Virus record (IMG/VR): IMGVR_UViG_3300048011_000746
Location: 1-54,090 of that record
Length of the DNA: 54,090 bases
Reading direction: 5' to 3' (one strand)
Source of the DNA: a virus
Shown here: in pieces, positions 23,863-32,239 of the stretch
Numbering within the stretch: position 1 is the stretch's first letter
Layout: each line of letters opens with the position of its first letter
Position numbers and translations under genes: made by a program
The notes under the pieces: generated by a model
Database searches by the model: none
Told to the model about the DNA's origin: nothing
What the model saw: only the letters and a program-made list of their open reading frames with translations

Positions 23863-24433
23863 AATGACTGCAATATTCAAAGATGCAGTATGGAAAAACA
23901 ACAAGCCCGGATACTATGCAGAAATTGGTGCATTTGACGGTAGAAAAAAGAACAGCACTATAATACTTGAACAAGCAGGCTGGGAAGGCATTTGTGTTGA
24001 ACCTACTCCTGCTAGTTATGCACAGCTTGTAAAAAATAGAAAGTGCCGTTGCGAAAATGTTGCAATTTGGAAGGAAGAAACAACTATTGAATTTGCAACA
24101 TACAATAATGATCCTGCATGGAATGGTATCAAAGAAACACTTGATCAATACCACTTGGATAGATTAAATCTAGCAGAAACTATTACTGTTCCTACAAAGA
24201 CATGGAATGGATTGAATTTGCCTAAAAAAATTGACTATTTACAGATTGATGTTGAAGGTGCAGAACTTACTATTATGGACTGTATTGACTGGAACACACA
24301 AAAAATTCATTATATTTGTATGGAAGATAACGGTAGTAAGTCAGGCGATATGACTTACTACAATTATATGATAGGATTAGGATATCAACTTATTGTACAA
24401 CAACATGTTGATTACTTGTGGTTTAAAGCGTAG
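23849..24433 (+). CDS. FkbM-family methyltransferase
   Basis: 194 residues of a SAM-dependent methyltransferase. Motif I-like YYAEIGAFDGRKNS-type sequence lies near residue 22 (YAEIGAFDG), GICVEPTP near 52 marks the nucleotide-binding acid, and YLQIDVEGAELTIM near 135 is the hallmark FkbM segment. FkbM enzymes often O-methylate sugars. The ATG at 23849 overlaps the sulfotransferase end by 14 bases, so both form one plus-strand unit. The 3' end overlaps the convergent uvsY gene by 11 bases. Confidence 0.85.
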   Translation: MKHPRMTAIFKDAVWKNNKPGYYAEIGAFDGRKKNSTIILEQAGWEGICVEPTPASYAQLVKNRKCRCENVAIWKEETTIEFATYNNDPAWNGIKETLDQYHLDRLNLAETITVPTKTWNGLNLPKKIDYLQIDVEGAELTIMDCIDWNTQKIHYICMEDNGSKSGDMTYYNYMIGLGYQLIVQQHVDYLWFKA

Positions 24434-24881
24434 CGTCTTCCATTCCTGCTACACGTAGTTTAACTACATTTGTAATTTGCCATTGCTTTTGATCAAGTGC
24501 TTTTAATACACCCAACCACTTGTTGCGCATTAGAGCAAACTCGTTGATGATTTTTTCGTAGTCGCAAACATCTTGTTCACCGTCGACATACTTTTCTACA
24601 TCGCGACTGCTTAATGCACGTTGATAATTTTCTAAATATTTCTTAAAAAACGAGCTGCGCAATTTGCGCAACTCGATGTTCATGAATTCAAGAATTGCTT
24701 CAATTTCCTGAAGTTGATTAAAACGGTATTCTACAATACCTGGCATTGCTGCTGCGGCCTTTTCAACGTTGCCTGTAAGTTTACACTCAATACGTGCGTG
24801 TTGCAGTTCAGTTTCAAAGTATTGTATTGCAGCAGGGATTTCACCTATGTTGCGACTAACACGGCTATACCATCCGGCCAT
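24423..24881 (-). CDS. uvsY: UvsY-type recombination mediator
   Basis: Helps load UvsX recombinase on gp32-covered single-stranded DNA. The 152-residue protein is helical with the segment EFMNIELRKLRSSFFKKYLE, the conserved core of UvsY, followed by ALSSRDVEKYVDGEQDV. T4 UvsY is 137 residues. It sits downstream of UvsX and a small gene in the same direction, the expected context. The stop lies 11 bases inside the opposite-strand methyltransferase gene. Confidence 0.82.
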   Translation of the reverse strand: MAGWYSRVSRNIGEIPAAIQYFETELQHARIECKLTGNVEKAAAAMPGIVEYRFNQLQEIEAILEFMNIELRKLRSSFFKKYLENYQRALSSRDVEKYVDGEQDVCDYEKIINEFALMRNKWLGVLKALDQKQWQITNVVKLRVAGMEDATL

Positions 24882-25111
24882 TACTCATCCCAATCTTCGT
24901 CGTCGTTGTCAATATCAGCGTCAAGGTCTAGATAATACTGTATTGCATTATCTAGATACTTGTCGTTGCCCAAACACTCTTTTAAAACAATGTCGTCTAC
25001 TCCATAATCAGCAAGTAGATCTACATACTTTTCAGCAGTAAGTTCTATTTGCTTTTTATCTAAGTTGGGTTTAAACATTGTCCAAATATCAGCAATTTGT
25101 TCTTCATTCAT
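24881..25111 (-). CDS. Small acidic protein between uvsX and uvsY
   Basis: 76 residues, MNEEQIADIWTMFKPNL at the start, highly acidic at the C terminus (DADIDNDDEDWDE). The acid tail recalls the C terminus of single-strand binding proteins and could contact UvsX, gp32 or a helicase. It overlaps uvsX by 8 bases and uvsY by TAATG, so it is co-translated with both. Not recognised as a named family. Confidence 0.65.
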   Translation of the reverse strand: MNEEQIADIWTMFKPNLDKKQIELTAEKYVDLLADYGVDDIVLKECLGNDKYLDNAIQYYLDLDADIDNDDEDWDE

Positions 25112-26243
25112 TTTCCGCAGTTTCCTCGATTAGGTTATCATCGGTATTTACCAATTCTGCTTCTAACTCAGCTAATTCTGCTTCTCTTGCAAGGCGATCA
25201 GCTTCTGCTGCGTCTGCTGCAACTTGTGCTTCTTTAGCTGGTAGATCTGCCATAACTTTGTCGAGTAGATCGCCTGTCCAACGCTTGCGGAACTCAAGGA
25301 TCTCTTCGCCGTCACTCATAATATACTTGTAACGATTGCCTTGCTTCTCTAGCAAGCCTTTTGCATCCAACAAATCAAACATACCCGAATATGGGTCCAT
25401 GCCTGTTTCATATGGAATCTCAACTTGTACACTTTCAAACGGTTTGTTGTAACGTGTTTTCATTACCTTACACGCTGCACGAATACCATGTACTTGAGAT
25501 GTTTTGTTGCCGTCTGCGTCTACTTTTAGTTTGAGTTTCTTCATAGCAACAACCATTGAACTTGCATACACAAAGCCCGAACCACCTGAGATCTTGTCAT
25601 CTGGATCAAACATGTCTTGTGATGCATATGTGTGGTTGGTTACACACATACCTACGTTGTAACTACCAAACATGTTAACACAGTTTGTTACTAGTGCTTT
25701 GAGTGCTTTTGCCTTACGACCAAAGTCACCTTTCATATCACCTTTTTGGAACTGGTCCATTTCAGTTGGGCTCATAAGCATACCAAGTGAGTCAACTACA
25801 AACAATACTTTTGGGCGTTCTTCTTCGGCCATAGCTTTGTAGTCTTCCATAAACGTACTAACAGTTTTAGCAACGTCATCGATCATTGCCATGTTTAGTT
25901 TAAGAAGTTTGCTTTCGTCTGTGTCTACTTGTAGTGCTTGTAGCCATGTTTCGTCAAGTGCGTTTTCACTGTCAATAAGAACAACAAAAATACCTTGCTC
26001 TTGTGCATAACGTACAATGTTACCACTTACAATATATGATTTGCCTGCGCCAGATTCGCCTGCAAACACTGACACTTTGCCTAGCGGAATACCTTTTTGA
26101 AAGTCACCACTTAACAAATAATTAAGTGCAAAGTTGCCTGTACTAATCCAATCAGTTGGATCGTTAAAACCTGCACTCATACCCGTAATAGATTTTGTCA
26201 ACGAATTACGGAACTTCGTTGGATCGAATGTTTTACTAGCCAT
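25104..26243 (-). CDS. uvsX: UvsX recombinase (RecA family)
   Basis: Forms filaments on single-stranded DNA and drives strand exchange. Walker A GESGAGKS lies near residue 67, and VLFVVDSLGML (near 160) is the Walker B strand. Conserved segments include TNHTYASQDMFDP and the GGSGFVYASS loop. The 379-residue length is close to T4 UvsX (391). The C terminus is Ala/Glu-rich and probably disordered. AGGAGAATTTA before the ATG is a good ribosome-binding site. It lies just past the hairpin that follows gp32. Confidence 0.95.
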   Translation of the reverse strand: MASKTFDPTKFRNSLTKSITGMSAGFNDPTDWISTGNFALNYLLSGDFQKGIPLGKVSVFAGESGAGKSYIVSGNIVRYAQEQGIFVVLIDSENALDETWLQALQVDTDESKLLKLNMAMIDDVAKTVSTFMEDYKAMAEEERPKVLFVVDSLGMLMSPTEMDQFQKGDMKGDFGRKAKALKALVTNCVNMFGSYNVGMCVTNHTYASQDMFDPDDKISGGSGFVYASSMVVAMKKLKLKVDADGNKTSQVHGIRAACKVMKTRYNKPFESVQVEIPYETGMDPYSGMFDLLDAKGLLEKQGNRYKYIMSDGEEILEFRKRWTGDLLDKVMADLPAKEAQVAADAAEADRLAREAELAELEAELVNTDDNLIEETAENE

Positions 26244-26271
26244 TAAATTCTCCTAAAAAGCCAAATACAAT

Positions 26272-26300
26272 ATGGGTTGCAATCATTAACTGCAACCCAT
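26272..26300 (-). terminator. Hairpin between gp32 and uvsX
   Basis: A perfect 10-bp stem (ATGGGTTGCA and TGCAACCCAT) with a 9-base loop lies 13 bases after the gp32 stop, in the space before uvsX. It could end or attenuate gp32 transcription; no long U run follows on the minus strand, so the efficiency is uncertain. Confidence 0.55.
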
Positions 26301-26312
26301 TTTAGTTTGCTA

Positions 26313-27326
26313 TCAACCTTGACGTGAACGAATCATTGCAAGAATGTCCTGAGCACCGCCACCTTCTGCAGGTGCTGCTGCTGGTGCTGGAGTTGGCTCA
26401 GGTGTTGCTGGCGCAGCAGGTTCTTGCCAGCCTGTATCGTTTGTAGTTTCTGCCACAGGTGCTGCTGGCGCAGGTGCTGCCTCAGGTGCTGCTGCTGGTG
26501 TAGGTGCAGGACGATTGTTTGGATCACCTGTACGTGCAGCCATACCTGCTGGACGGAAGTATTGACTCCAACGATCTGGATCATATGCTTCGCCGTCTAC
26601 AGAAGCTTCAAACATTTCTGTAAGAACTTTTACTGCTGTTTCGTCTGGCTTTTTAGGAAGGAAGTCTGACATATTAAACAAGCCGTGTGTGTTAACTGCT
26701 GCCATTTCATTGTCGCTTAAAGGACGTTCACGGCGTGCCCAGTTGCTTGCACCGTAGTCTGCGTATCCACCTTTGGAACCTTTTGAAAGACGGAAGTCAA
26801 CACCAGCAGTATAATCTGTTGGCAGTTCTTCCATGTCCGGATCCATAAGTGCTGCTTTGATAAGCTGGAAGATTTGTGGTCCAATAATAAAGCGACGAAT
26901 TGGATTTTCTGGAGTAGTATCTTCTTTCAAAGGATTGTCTGTTACAAAGCCTTGGAAAATGTATGAACGCTTTTTCCAGTATTTACGACCCATATCTTCA
27001 AGACTTGGATCTTTAAACCAACCACGTACTTCTTGTAGGATTGGGCAAGATTCTCCGTACATTTCCATACACGGTACTTGTACTTGTACTGGACGTGAAC
27101 TTGTGTCCCCTTTAACTCCTGAGAACGGAAGTTTGATCATCAAACGTTCTACCCAAAAGAATGTATTGTCAGGATTGCCATCTGGTAAGAAACGGAGCGT
27201 TGCTTGCTCGCCTTCGTTCATATTCCAAAATGGGTAAATTGCATTGTCACCGCCTGATGTGCGATTGCCGCCTGCGTTTGACTCTTGTGCTGCGAGCTTT
27301 GCTCGAATTTCTGCTAATGATGCCAT
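26313..27326 (-). CDS. 32: Single-stranded DNA-binding protein gp32
   Basis: Coats single-stranded DNA and organises the replisome. MASLAEIRAKLAAQE is the expected N-terminal cooperativity region, followed by the OB-fold core (YPFWNMNEGEQATLRFLPDG). Only two Cys (CMEMYGESC) and one distant His occur, so the zinc site of T4 gp32 looks incomplete. The C terminus differs too: instead of an acidic tail there is a 70-residue Ala/Pro-rich linker (PAPTPAAAPEAAPAPAAP) ending in AQDILAMIRSRQG. The gene has its own early promoter and an AGGAGG-type site before the ATG. Confidence 0.93.
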   Translation of the reverse strand: MASLAEIRAKLAAQESNAGGNRTSGGDNAIYPFWNMNEGEQATLRFLPDGNPDNTFFWVERLMIKLPFSGVKGDTSSRPVQVQVPCMEMYGESCPILQEVRGWFKDPSLEDMGRKYWKKRSYIFQGFVTDNPLKEDTTPENPIRRFIIGPQIFQLIKAALMDPDMEELPTDYTAGVDFRLSKGSKGGYADYGASNWARRERPLSDNEMAAVNTHGLFNMSDFLPKKPDETAVKVLTEMFEASVDGEAYDPDRWSQYFRPAGMAARTGDPNNRPAPTPAAAPEAAPAPAAPVAETTNDTGWQEPAAPATPEPTPAPAAAPAEGGGAQDILAMIRSRQG

Positions 27327-27404
27327 AGTTATGCCTCCTAAATGTTTTGCCTATGTGCTTGTGTGTATTTCTACACTGTGCCTGTTTTTGTGTAGCACTC
27401 TTAC

Positions 27405-27433
27405 ATACTACACACTTAGTTATGACTTGTCAA
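27405..27433 (-). promoter_or_regulatory. Early sigma70-type promoter of gp32
   Basis: Minus strand TTGACA (27428-27433), 17 bases, TAGTAT (27405-27410). The -10 matches the consensus at four of six positions. It gives an 80-base leader for gp32 with AGGAGG close to the ATG. Confidence 0.7.
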
Positions 27434-27448
27434 GTGTTTTATGACAAG
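27426..27448. repeat. Inverted repeat over the gp32 promoter -35
   Basis: CTTGTCA (27426-27432) and TGACAAG (27442-27448) form a 7-bp inverted repeat around a 9-base loop; one arm contains the -35 hexamer of gp32. It could be an operator or the terminator stem of the gene at 27469. Its role is unclear. Confidence 0.4.
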
Positions 27449-27468
27449 ATTTTTAAATTGTTAGCTGA

Positions 27469-28995
27469 TTACAACCCAGCTAACGATTTAATTCTGTCTG
27501 TCTCTGGATAGCGGCTCAACTCTACTTGTTCAGCATTGCGTTCTGCTACCATTGATTCTACTTTTTGGATAAATCTAGCAGCCGGTTCAACATATTGTTC
27601 TCCGTAGTCTTTTTCTACCATAGTAAGTACTGCTGTTTCGCCTTTTGGAAAAGTTCCGTTTTCTCTATCAAAGTACGATAGAATGAACTCACCGATTGGA
27701 GTTTTTTGTTCTTTTGGCTCTTCAATACTGTTGCCTGCTTCGTCAGTGTCGTCTTCATCTTCGTCATCGTCGTATGCAGGATCGTATTCATCGTCTGAAT
27801 GCCAATGCCTAGTGTCAATTCTGCCGTCTTTGTCTTCTGCAAACTGACCCATCATTGATTCTATTGCTGCTTCTAGCATGTCGTCAATTGATTCTGGAAC
27901 GCACTTGTTTACACGCTTGCCTTTGTTCTTGCCAGTGCCTGGTTGTGTGCCTGCTTTTTTATACCCATCCCAGCAATCTTTAGGACCTGCTACTTCTGCA
28001 ACAACATCGTCAAAATCCAGTTCTTGTGCCTTTGTTGCTTCGCCTACTAGTTTGTATACATACGGGAATACATCTTTTAGCTCTTCATTAAACTGTTTGA
28101 TAGTAAGTTGATCAATCCAGTTTTCTGCAATTTCATCAGGAACTTCCACTGCTTCTACTGCTACAAAGTTTTCTACTGCTTCTGCATAATATGCAGGTTT
28201 TTGCAAGTTTGAAATTTCTTTACGCACTTCGCTTACACGCTGTTTTAGCACATCGCTGTATTGATCTAGTGTTTCTGCCATCACACTGCTACGACCCATG
28301 TAAGTATTGAGTTTGCGAATTTTGTGCATTTCTTCACTTAGACTTGTAATGTATTTGCCAAAGTCGTCGTATGCATGGCCGCCTTCGCTGATGTGATGTG
28401 CTAGTGCTCTTGCACCTGCCAAATGCTTGTAAGGAAATTTAAACTTTTCACCTTCTGGTGATTCAATAAAAATCTTACTGATTTTGCTAGTACGGCTACT
28501 TGCATTTTCTAGGTTAATAGGCGCACTGTGTTTGATTGCCAGTTTTGCTTTGCCTATCTTTTGGAAACTTGTACGATCGTTTCCGTACATTTTTGACTCG
28601 GCCATTGTATTTTCTCCGTTGCGATTTTGTGCTAAGAATTCATAATCTCTTTTGTTTAAATTGCTTTTGTTAATATCTCTTACTTCAAATTTCATCATAC
28701 GTTTCTTGGCAAAAACACGCAACTCTTTTAAAAAGTTGTACCAGCCATCTTGTACGTCTTCCATTTGTCCTTGAACTAAATCTCTACCAACAATAACACT
28801 TAGTCCTTGATCAGGATCTAATGCTACACTTACTTTTCCCAAGTCAACTCCGTCAGCAAGATACGCAAAATCAAAGTAACGTGCATCTTCTGGCACATTG
28901 GTTACTTTTCCTTCTTGATCTCCGATTGTAACGTTTTCAAAACGTCCTCTAATCTTGTTAAACAAGTCTGCTGATATTTGTTCTAGTTTCTTCAT
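27469..28995 (-). CDS. Unknown large protein, probable virion component
   Basis: 508 residues starting MKKLEQISADLFNKIRGRF. A long N-terminal beta-rich part is followed by helices, then a Cys-containing block CWDGYKKAGTQPGTGK...VNKC typical of marine T4-like head and tail proteins as I recall, then a very acidic segment (DDEYDPAYDDDEDEDD). No enzyme motif seen. GATAAATA is 5 bases upstream of the ATG, so it appears to be a late gene, and it lies between gp17 and gp32. Probably a virion protein. Confidence 0.55.
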   Translation of the reverse strand: MKKLEQISADLFNKIRGRFENVTIGDQEGKVTNVPEDARYFDFAYLADGVDLGKVSVALDPDQGLSVIVGRDLVQGQMEDVQDGWYNFLKELRVFAKKRMMKFEVRDINKSNLNKRDYEFLAQNRNGENTMAESKMYGNDRTSFQKIGKAKLAIKHSAPINLENASSRTSKISKIFIESPEGEKFKFPYKHLAGARALAHHISEGGHAYDDFGKYITSLSEEMHKIRKLNTYMGRSSVMAETLDQYSDVLKQRVSEVRKEISNLQKPAYYAEAVENFVAVEAVEVPDEIAENWIDQLTIKQFNEELKDVFPYVYKLVGEATKAQELDFDDVVAEVAGPKDCWDGYKKAGTQPGTGKNKGKRVNKCVPESIDDMLEAAIESMMGQFAEDKDGRIDTRHWHSDDEYDPAYDDDEDEDDTDEAGNSIEEPKEQKTPIGEFILSYFDRENGTFPKGETAVLTMVEKDYGEQYVEPAARFIQKVESMVAERNAEQVELSRYPETDRIKSLAGL

Positions 28996-29000
28996 ATAGT

Positions 29001-29008
29001 TATTTATC
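29001..29008 (-). promoter_or_regulatory. Late promoter GATAAATA, leaderless geometry
   Basis: GATAAATA, then ACTAT, then the ATG of the 508-residue gene (28995). The octamer touches the gp17 stop codon. No Shine-Dalgarno site is present. Confidence 0.68.
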
Positions 29009-30591
29009 TAAAAGCTACTGCTTATAAAAATAGGCATAGGTGCTTCGTAGTCTTCCATTTCGTTGTCAATTTGCACAAATGAATTGTATATTGCAGGATC
29101 CCAGTCTTTCATAACAGTGATCATTCTCAGTGCCAGTATCAAGCTACTTACCAAGTCATCCGATGCTCCGGGTTTTGCTTGATAGCTACTGCCCGTGGCA
29201 ACATATGCTTTAAGTTCACTAATTAATGGTTTACTGTAAATTGTTAACTTGTCGTTTTCTACCATTGTTTTGAGTCTTGCACATGCACTTATTTTACTAC
29301 CGTGTGTGGTGTTGAATCCTTTGCGGAACTTTCTTACATGTCCTTTGCGCATAGGTTCACTGATAAACAAGCCTGGCATGTTTTCTTCGCCAAAGTCGTT
29401 GATTACAATTAGTGCTGCTTCGCCCAGTCCGTTGTTTTCCACACTCCAATATATACCGTTGTCTGATCCACGCTGTTCAGCAAGGTATTTTAGTATATCA
29501 TTTAATACACGAATTTGTCCTGGTATAGCAGTCTGATTGTGCATCCATTCGCCTACTTGTTCATATGTAGGCAGTTCAATAATTTGAATGGCAGCATTAT
29601 CGCCGCCGGTGCCCATACTAGGGTCTAATGCAATTGCATAGTTTTTCTTTGGATCAATTTTTTTGTACCAGCGAGTTTGCCCCATATTAAGCACAGGATT
29701 AGTGCCTTCCATTACAGCAAGTTTTAAACTGTTAATCAGCGTTTCCTCAAATACTAGGAATTCGCAACCGTATTCACGACGAAACTTTTCTTCACCGATA
29801 CGGCCAATTTCCTCAGCTTTCCATGCTTCATCTCTATCGGGATGTTCGTGCCATTCTGCAATAAAACTGTGGAAGCCATTTACACCTACATCACGTTCGT
29901 TTCCGTATTCGTCAAACTTATTTTCTGCTTGTTTCCAAATGGTTGCAAAAGTATCTTCATCCGAGTTAGGTGTGCTTGTAATAATAGCACGACCACCTGT
30001 TGCCAGTGTAGGTGAAATTGATGTCCAAAACTCTTCAGCAATGTTGGGTTGTACAAATGCAAACTCGTCACAGTATAATAGTGAGATTGACAAACCACGT
30101 CCTGTGTTGCCTGTTGTTGTTTGCGAAATAATGCGTGATCCATTTTCAAACTCGATACTGCCTTTGTTGTAACTTGTAACACCTGCACGTATGTGATTAG
30201 GACACGTTTCGTATACATAACGAATACGTTGCATGATTTCCTGTGCACCGGTGTATTTGTGTGCAGCAATAAGAATTGTTTGATCTGGATTAAACATAGC
30301 ATACCATGCTAGGTAGATACTAGCACATGTAGTTTTGCCTGTTTGTCTAGGCATCATGTTAATGTTAAATCTGTAGTTGTGATACGAAGACATTAGTCCT
30401 AATTGATAATCAAAAGGTTCAAACAATAGCTTGCCTTTTGTAGGATGCTGAATGTATGCAAACTTACGAGCAAAATACATGTAACCGTTTTCGGGATCCA
30501 TGCAAGCCATCAAGTCTTCAACTTGTGCGTTTGTAAATGTTTCTTGTTTGTTGGCTTTCTTAATTAAGACGCCATCTAATGACTTTGACAT
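29008..30591 (-). CDS. 17: Terminase large subunit gp17 (ATPase and nuclease)
   Basis: Drives genome packaging. MPRQTGKTT near residue 90 is the Walker A motif. A C-terminal RNase H-like nuclease begins with AIALDPSMGTGGDNA near residue 325. The frame fits the gp17 family with 527 residues from the ATG at 30591 (T4 610). Starting from ATG 30591 is supported by the upstream GATAAGTA and by a strong terminator before it; the longer reading upstream crosses the terminator. It sits downstream of gp16 by two genes and upstream of the 508-residue protein. Confidence 0.95.
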   Translation of the reverse strand: MSKSLDGVLIKKANKQETFTNAQVEDLMACMDPENGYMYFARKFAYIQHPTKGKLLFEPFDYQLGLMSSYHNYRFNINMMPRQTGKTTCASIYLAWYAMFNPDQTILIAAHKYTGAQEIMQRIRYVYETCPNHIRAGVTSYNKGSIEFENGSRIISQTTTGNTGRGLSISLLYCDEFAFVQPNIAEEFWTSISPTLATGGRAIITSTPNSDEDTFATIWKQAENKFDEYGNERDVGVNGFHSFIAEWHEHPDRDEAWKAEEIGRIGEEKFRREYGCEFLVFEETLINSLKLAVMEGTNPVLNMGQTRWYKKIDPKKNYAIALDPSMGTGGDNAAIQIIELPTYEQVGEWMHNQTAIPGQIRVLNDILKYLAEQRGSDNGIYWSVENNGLGEAALIVINDFGEENMPGLFISEPMRKGHVRKFRKGFNTTHGSKISACARLKTMVENDKLTIYSKPLISELKAYVATGSSYQAKPGASDDLVSSLILALRMITVMKDWDPAIYNSFVQIDNEMEDYEAPMPIFISSSF

Positions 30592-30596
30592 AATAT

Positions 30597-30604
30597 TACT
30601 TATC
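30597..30604 (-). promoter_or_regulatory. Late promoter-like GATAAGTA before gp17
   Basis: GATAAGTA, then ATATT, then ATG. It has one change from GATAAATA and the same five-base spacing as other leaderless cases. The terminator hairpin ends just upstream. Confidence 0.55.
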
Positions 30605-30632
30605 CAAAAAAATAGCACCCAGGGGTGCTATT
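30605..30632 (-). terminator. Rho-independent terminator upstream of gp17
   Basis: Minus strand AATAGCACCC, two bases, GGGTGCTATT followed by TTTTTT: a perfect 10-bp stem and a U-run. It follows the 161-residue gene (30658) and precedes the gp17 promoter, so upstream late transcripts end here. Confidence 0.85.
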
Positions 30633-30657
30633 TGGCCGTTCGTCCAATCGGTAGGAT

Positions 30658-31143
30658 TTACTTTGATTTCTTTTCGTTTAATGCTGCCCACAAACGATCT
30701 TTGATAGATTCTGTTGCTACTGCTGGATCTTTTACACGCATTGCTGCCATTGGTTTCTTACGGTGTAAGTCGTCGCCACTTGGAATTACATCATCTACAT
30801 CCATATATTCTTCTTCTGGCTCATTGTCGTAATCTTCAATAGCTGCATCTTCTGCATCCATATCCATATCCATGTCTTTTTCTGGTGCAACCATCGGTAA
30901 CTTCATTGGCATTGGTGCATCAGTTGGTTCATCCATGCCCATTGGAGGCATAGGAGGCATAGCCGGTTTGTCGCTGCTGCCGACACCTGCAAGTGCTCTA
31001 AGAATGTCTGCCATTTCTCCTGCACTACTTGTTTTAAGAGTTACGCCGCCTTGGTCCATATCTCCGCATTCTCTTACCGGCATTTTTGCTTCGCCAGCAC
31101 TTAAAAAGTTTTTTAGAATGTCTTGCATTGTTTTATCTTGCAT
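30658..31143 (-). CDS. Unknown Met/Pro- and Asp-rich protein
   Basis: 161 residues with a low-complexity middle (PAMPPMPPMGMDEP, then acidic EDAAIEDYDNEPEEEY) and a helical C terminus (SIKDRLWAALNEKKSK). It looks disordered except at the ends; C-terminal IKDRLWAALN-like helices recur in marine T4-like virion proteins as I recall. It sits 1 base from the next gene. No function is assigned. Confidence 0.55.
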   Translation of the reverse strand: MQDKTMQDILKNFLSAGEAKMPVRECGDMDQGGVTLKTSSAGEMADILRALAGVGSSDKPAMPPMPPMGMDEPTDAPMPMKLPMVAPEKDMDMDMDAEDAAIEDYDNEPEEEYMDVDDVIPSGDDLHRKKPMAAMRVKDPAVATESIKDRLWAALNEKKSK

Positions 31144-31144
31144 T

Positions 31145-31693
31145 TTAGTTCCCCACTACGCTTTCTTTGTTTTGTGGTTCTTCTTTTACTGCTTCGGCTT
31201 TATAACCACTATCACCGGTATCTCGTTCCTTACGTGCAGTTTCTAATTCTTTAAGTAGGCTCATGATGCGTGTTTCGCCAGCATCTTCTTGTGCACTTTC
31301 GCCGCCTAAGTCTTCTTTTGTAAGAAGTGTCTCGTACTCTTTATCTTCTTTTTCTTGTTGATATAATTCTTGAGGCTCTTCTGGATGTCTTACAATAACA
31401 TGACTTGCTGGTACATCGCAGCATTGTGCAATGTATTCTTGAATAGTATCACGTGTTGTTGGATAGCGTACTTCTGTATCCCAATACTGCACATGTGTAT
31501 TTTCCAGTTGCGGAAAGTCTAGTGGACGTTCTTGTATTGGAGTTTTCTTTCCTTTTGTCCAGCTTGCAACTGTCCATTTTTCCATGCAACTGCGAATTTG
31601 GTTTTCACAGCCTTCAGGTAAGTCGCCTGCAACACCAATTTTCCATGGATATGTTTTGTGCGATTCTGTTAAAATTTCTTTTATACTTGTCAT
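31145..31693 (-). CDS. Unknown 182-residue protein
   Basis: Starts MTSIKEILTESHKTYPWKIGVAGDLPEGCE. Contains a compact alpha/beta N-terminal domain (VQYWDTEVRYPTTRDTIQEYI, CCDVPASHVIVRHPEEP) and a charged, probably disordered tail. No motif is recognised. It lies between gp16 and the gp17 terminator under a late promoter, which suggests a head or packaging role, but this is inference. Confidence 0.55.
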   Translation of the reverse strand: MTSIKEILTESHKTYPWKIGVAGDLPEGCENQIRSCMEKWTVASWTKGKKTPIQERPLDFPQLENTHVQYWDTEVRYPTTRDTIQEYIAQCCDVPASHVIVRHPEEPQELYQQEKEDKEYETLLTKEDLGGESAQEDAGETRIMSLLKELETARKERDTGDSGYKAEAVKEEPQNKESVVGN

Positions 31694-31713
31694 TGTAAGG
31701 ATCCTATTATATA

Positions 31714-32205
31714 CTATTTATCTTTATCGATGCCTTTAAGCTTCTCTAACAAGCTGTTTCTATCGGTTACAACATATCCTTCGCCTTCTGTGAAGCCGTT
31801 GTCACTACCAAAGTTATCTTGGTCCATCTTTTGTTTTTTAAGTTGTAGCTCGACCATTTTGAGTTTTTTATCTAACTTGGCAACTTTAGCATCTAGATTG
31901 GTTTTAAGCATTGTTCCTGCAACTTCAAATACTCTACCACTGTAACGTGCTTCAACATTCATTCCCAAATCCATCAAGTCTTCGTATGCTGACATTGCTT
32001 TATCAGCTACTTCGTTAAGCTCTTTATCGGCTAGTTCTCCTAGCCCTTTAACTTGTGGCAATGCTGCTTCAATTTTATCAAGTTCTTCAATTTCGCGAAA
32101 TGTATTGTCTTGTGCAGTAATCGCTGGTTGTTGCTTTGATTGCTCTTCTTTGATCATTTCTTTTGAATCAGGCAGGTTTAATAAATCTTCTAGTTTTTTA
32201 GTCAT
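31714..32205 (-). CDS. 16: Terminase small subunit gp16
   Basis: 163 residues, matching T4 gp16 (164). Helical throughout: LDKIEAALPQVKGLGEL, then coiled-coil-like AMSAYEDLMDLGMNVEARY and NLDAKVAKLDKKLKMVELQ. gp16 recognises DNA and activates gp17. Gene order (gp4, gp16, two small genes, gp17) supports the call. A late promoter with GGAAAG leader precedes it. Confidence 0.82.
   Translation of the reverse strand: MTKKLEDLLNLPDSKEMIKEEQSKQQPAITAQDNTFREIEELDKIEAALPQVKGLGELADKELNEVADKAMSAYEDLMDLGMNVEARYSGRVFEVAGTMLKTNLDAKVAKLDKKLKMVELQLKKQKMDQDNFGSDNGFTEGEGYVVTDRNSLLEKLKGIDKDK
31715..31722 (-). promoter_or_regulatory. Late promoter GATAAATA
   Basis: GATAAATA overlaps the gp16 stop region (in GATAAATAG), 21 bases before the ATG of the 182-residue gene with AGGATCC between. 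This copy has a leader. Confidence 0.6.
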
Positions 32206-32231
32206 AGTAACTTTCCATTATATGCTACTAT

Positions 32232-32239
32232 TATTTATC
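32232..32239 (-). promoter_or_regulatory. Late promoter GATAAATA for gp16
   Basis: GATAAATA overlaps the gp4 stop codon. The leader to the gp16 ATG (32205) holds GGAAAG as ribosome-binding site. Confidence 0.6.

Noticed and set aside
26270-26296. A uvsX promoter overlapping the gp32 hairpin (TTGCAG, 17 bases, TATTGT)
   Set aside because: Both hexamers are weak, and the sequence is better explained by the stem-loop; left out as a feature.
26333-26584. Gln/His-rich frame inside the gp32 tail
   Set aside because: It is an alternative reading of the Ala/Pro repeat DNA, not a separate gene.
30632-30657. tRNA-like sequence near the gp17 terminator
   Set aside because: No cloverleaf or T-loop consensus can be formed; no tRNA was found anywhere in the window.
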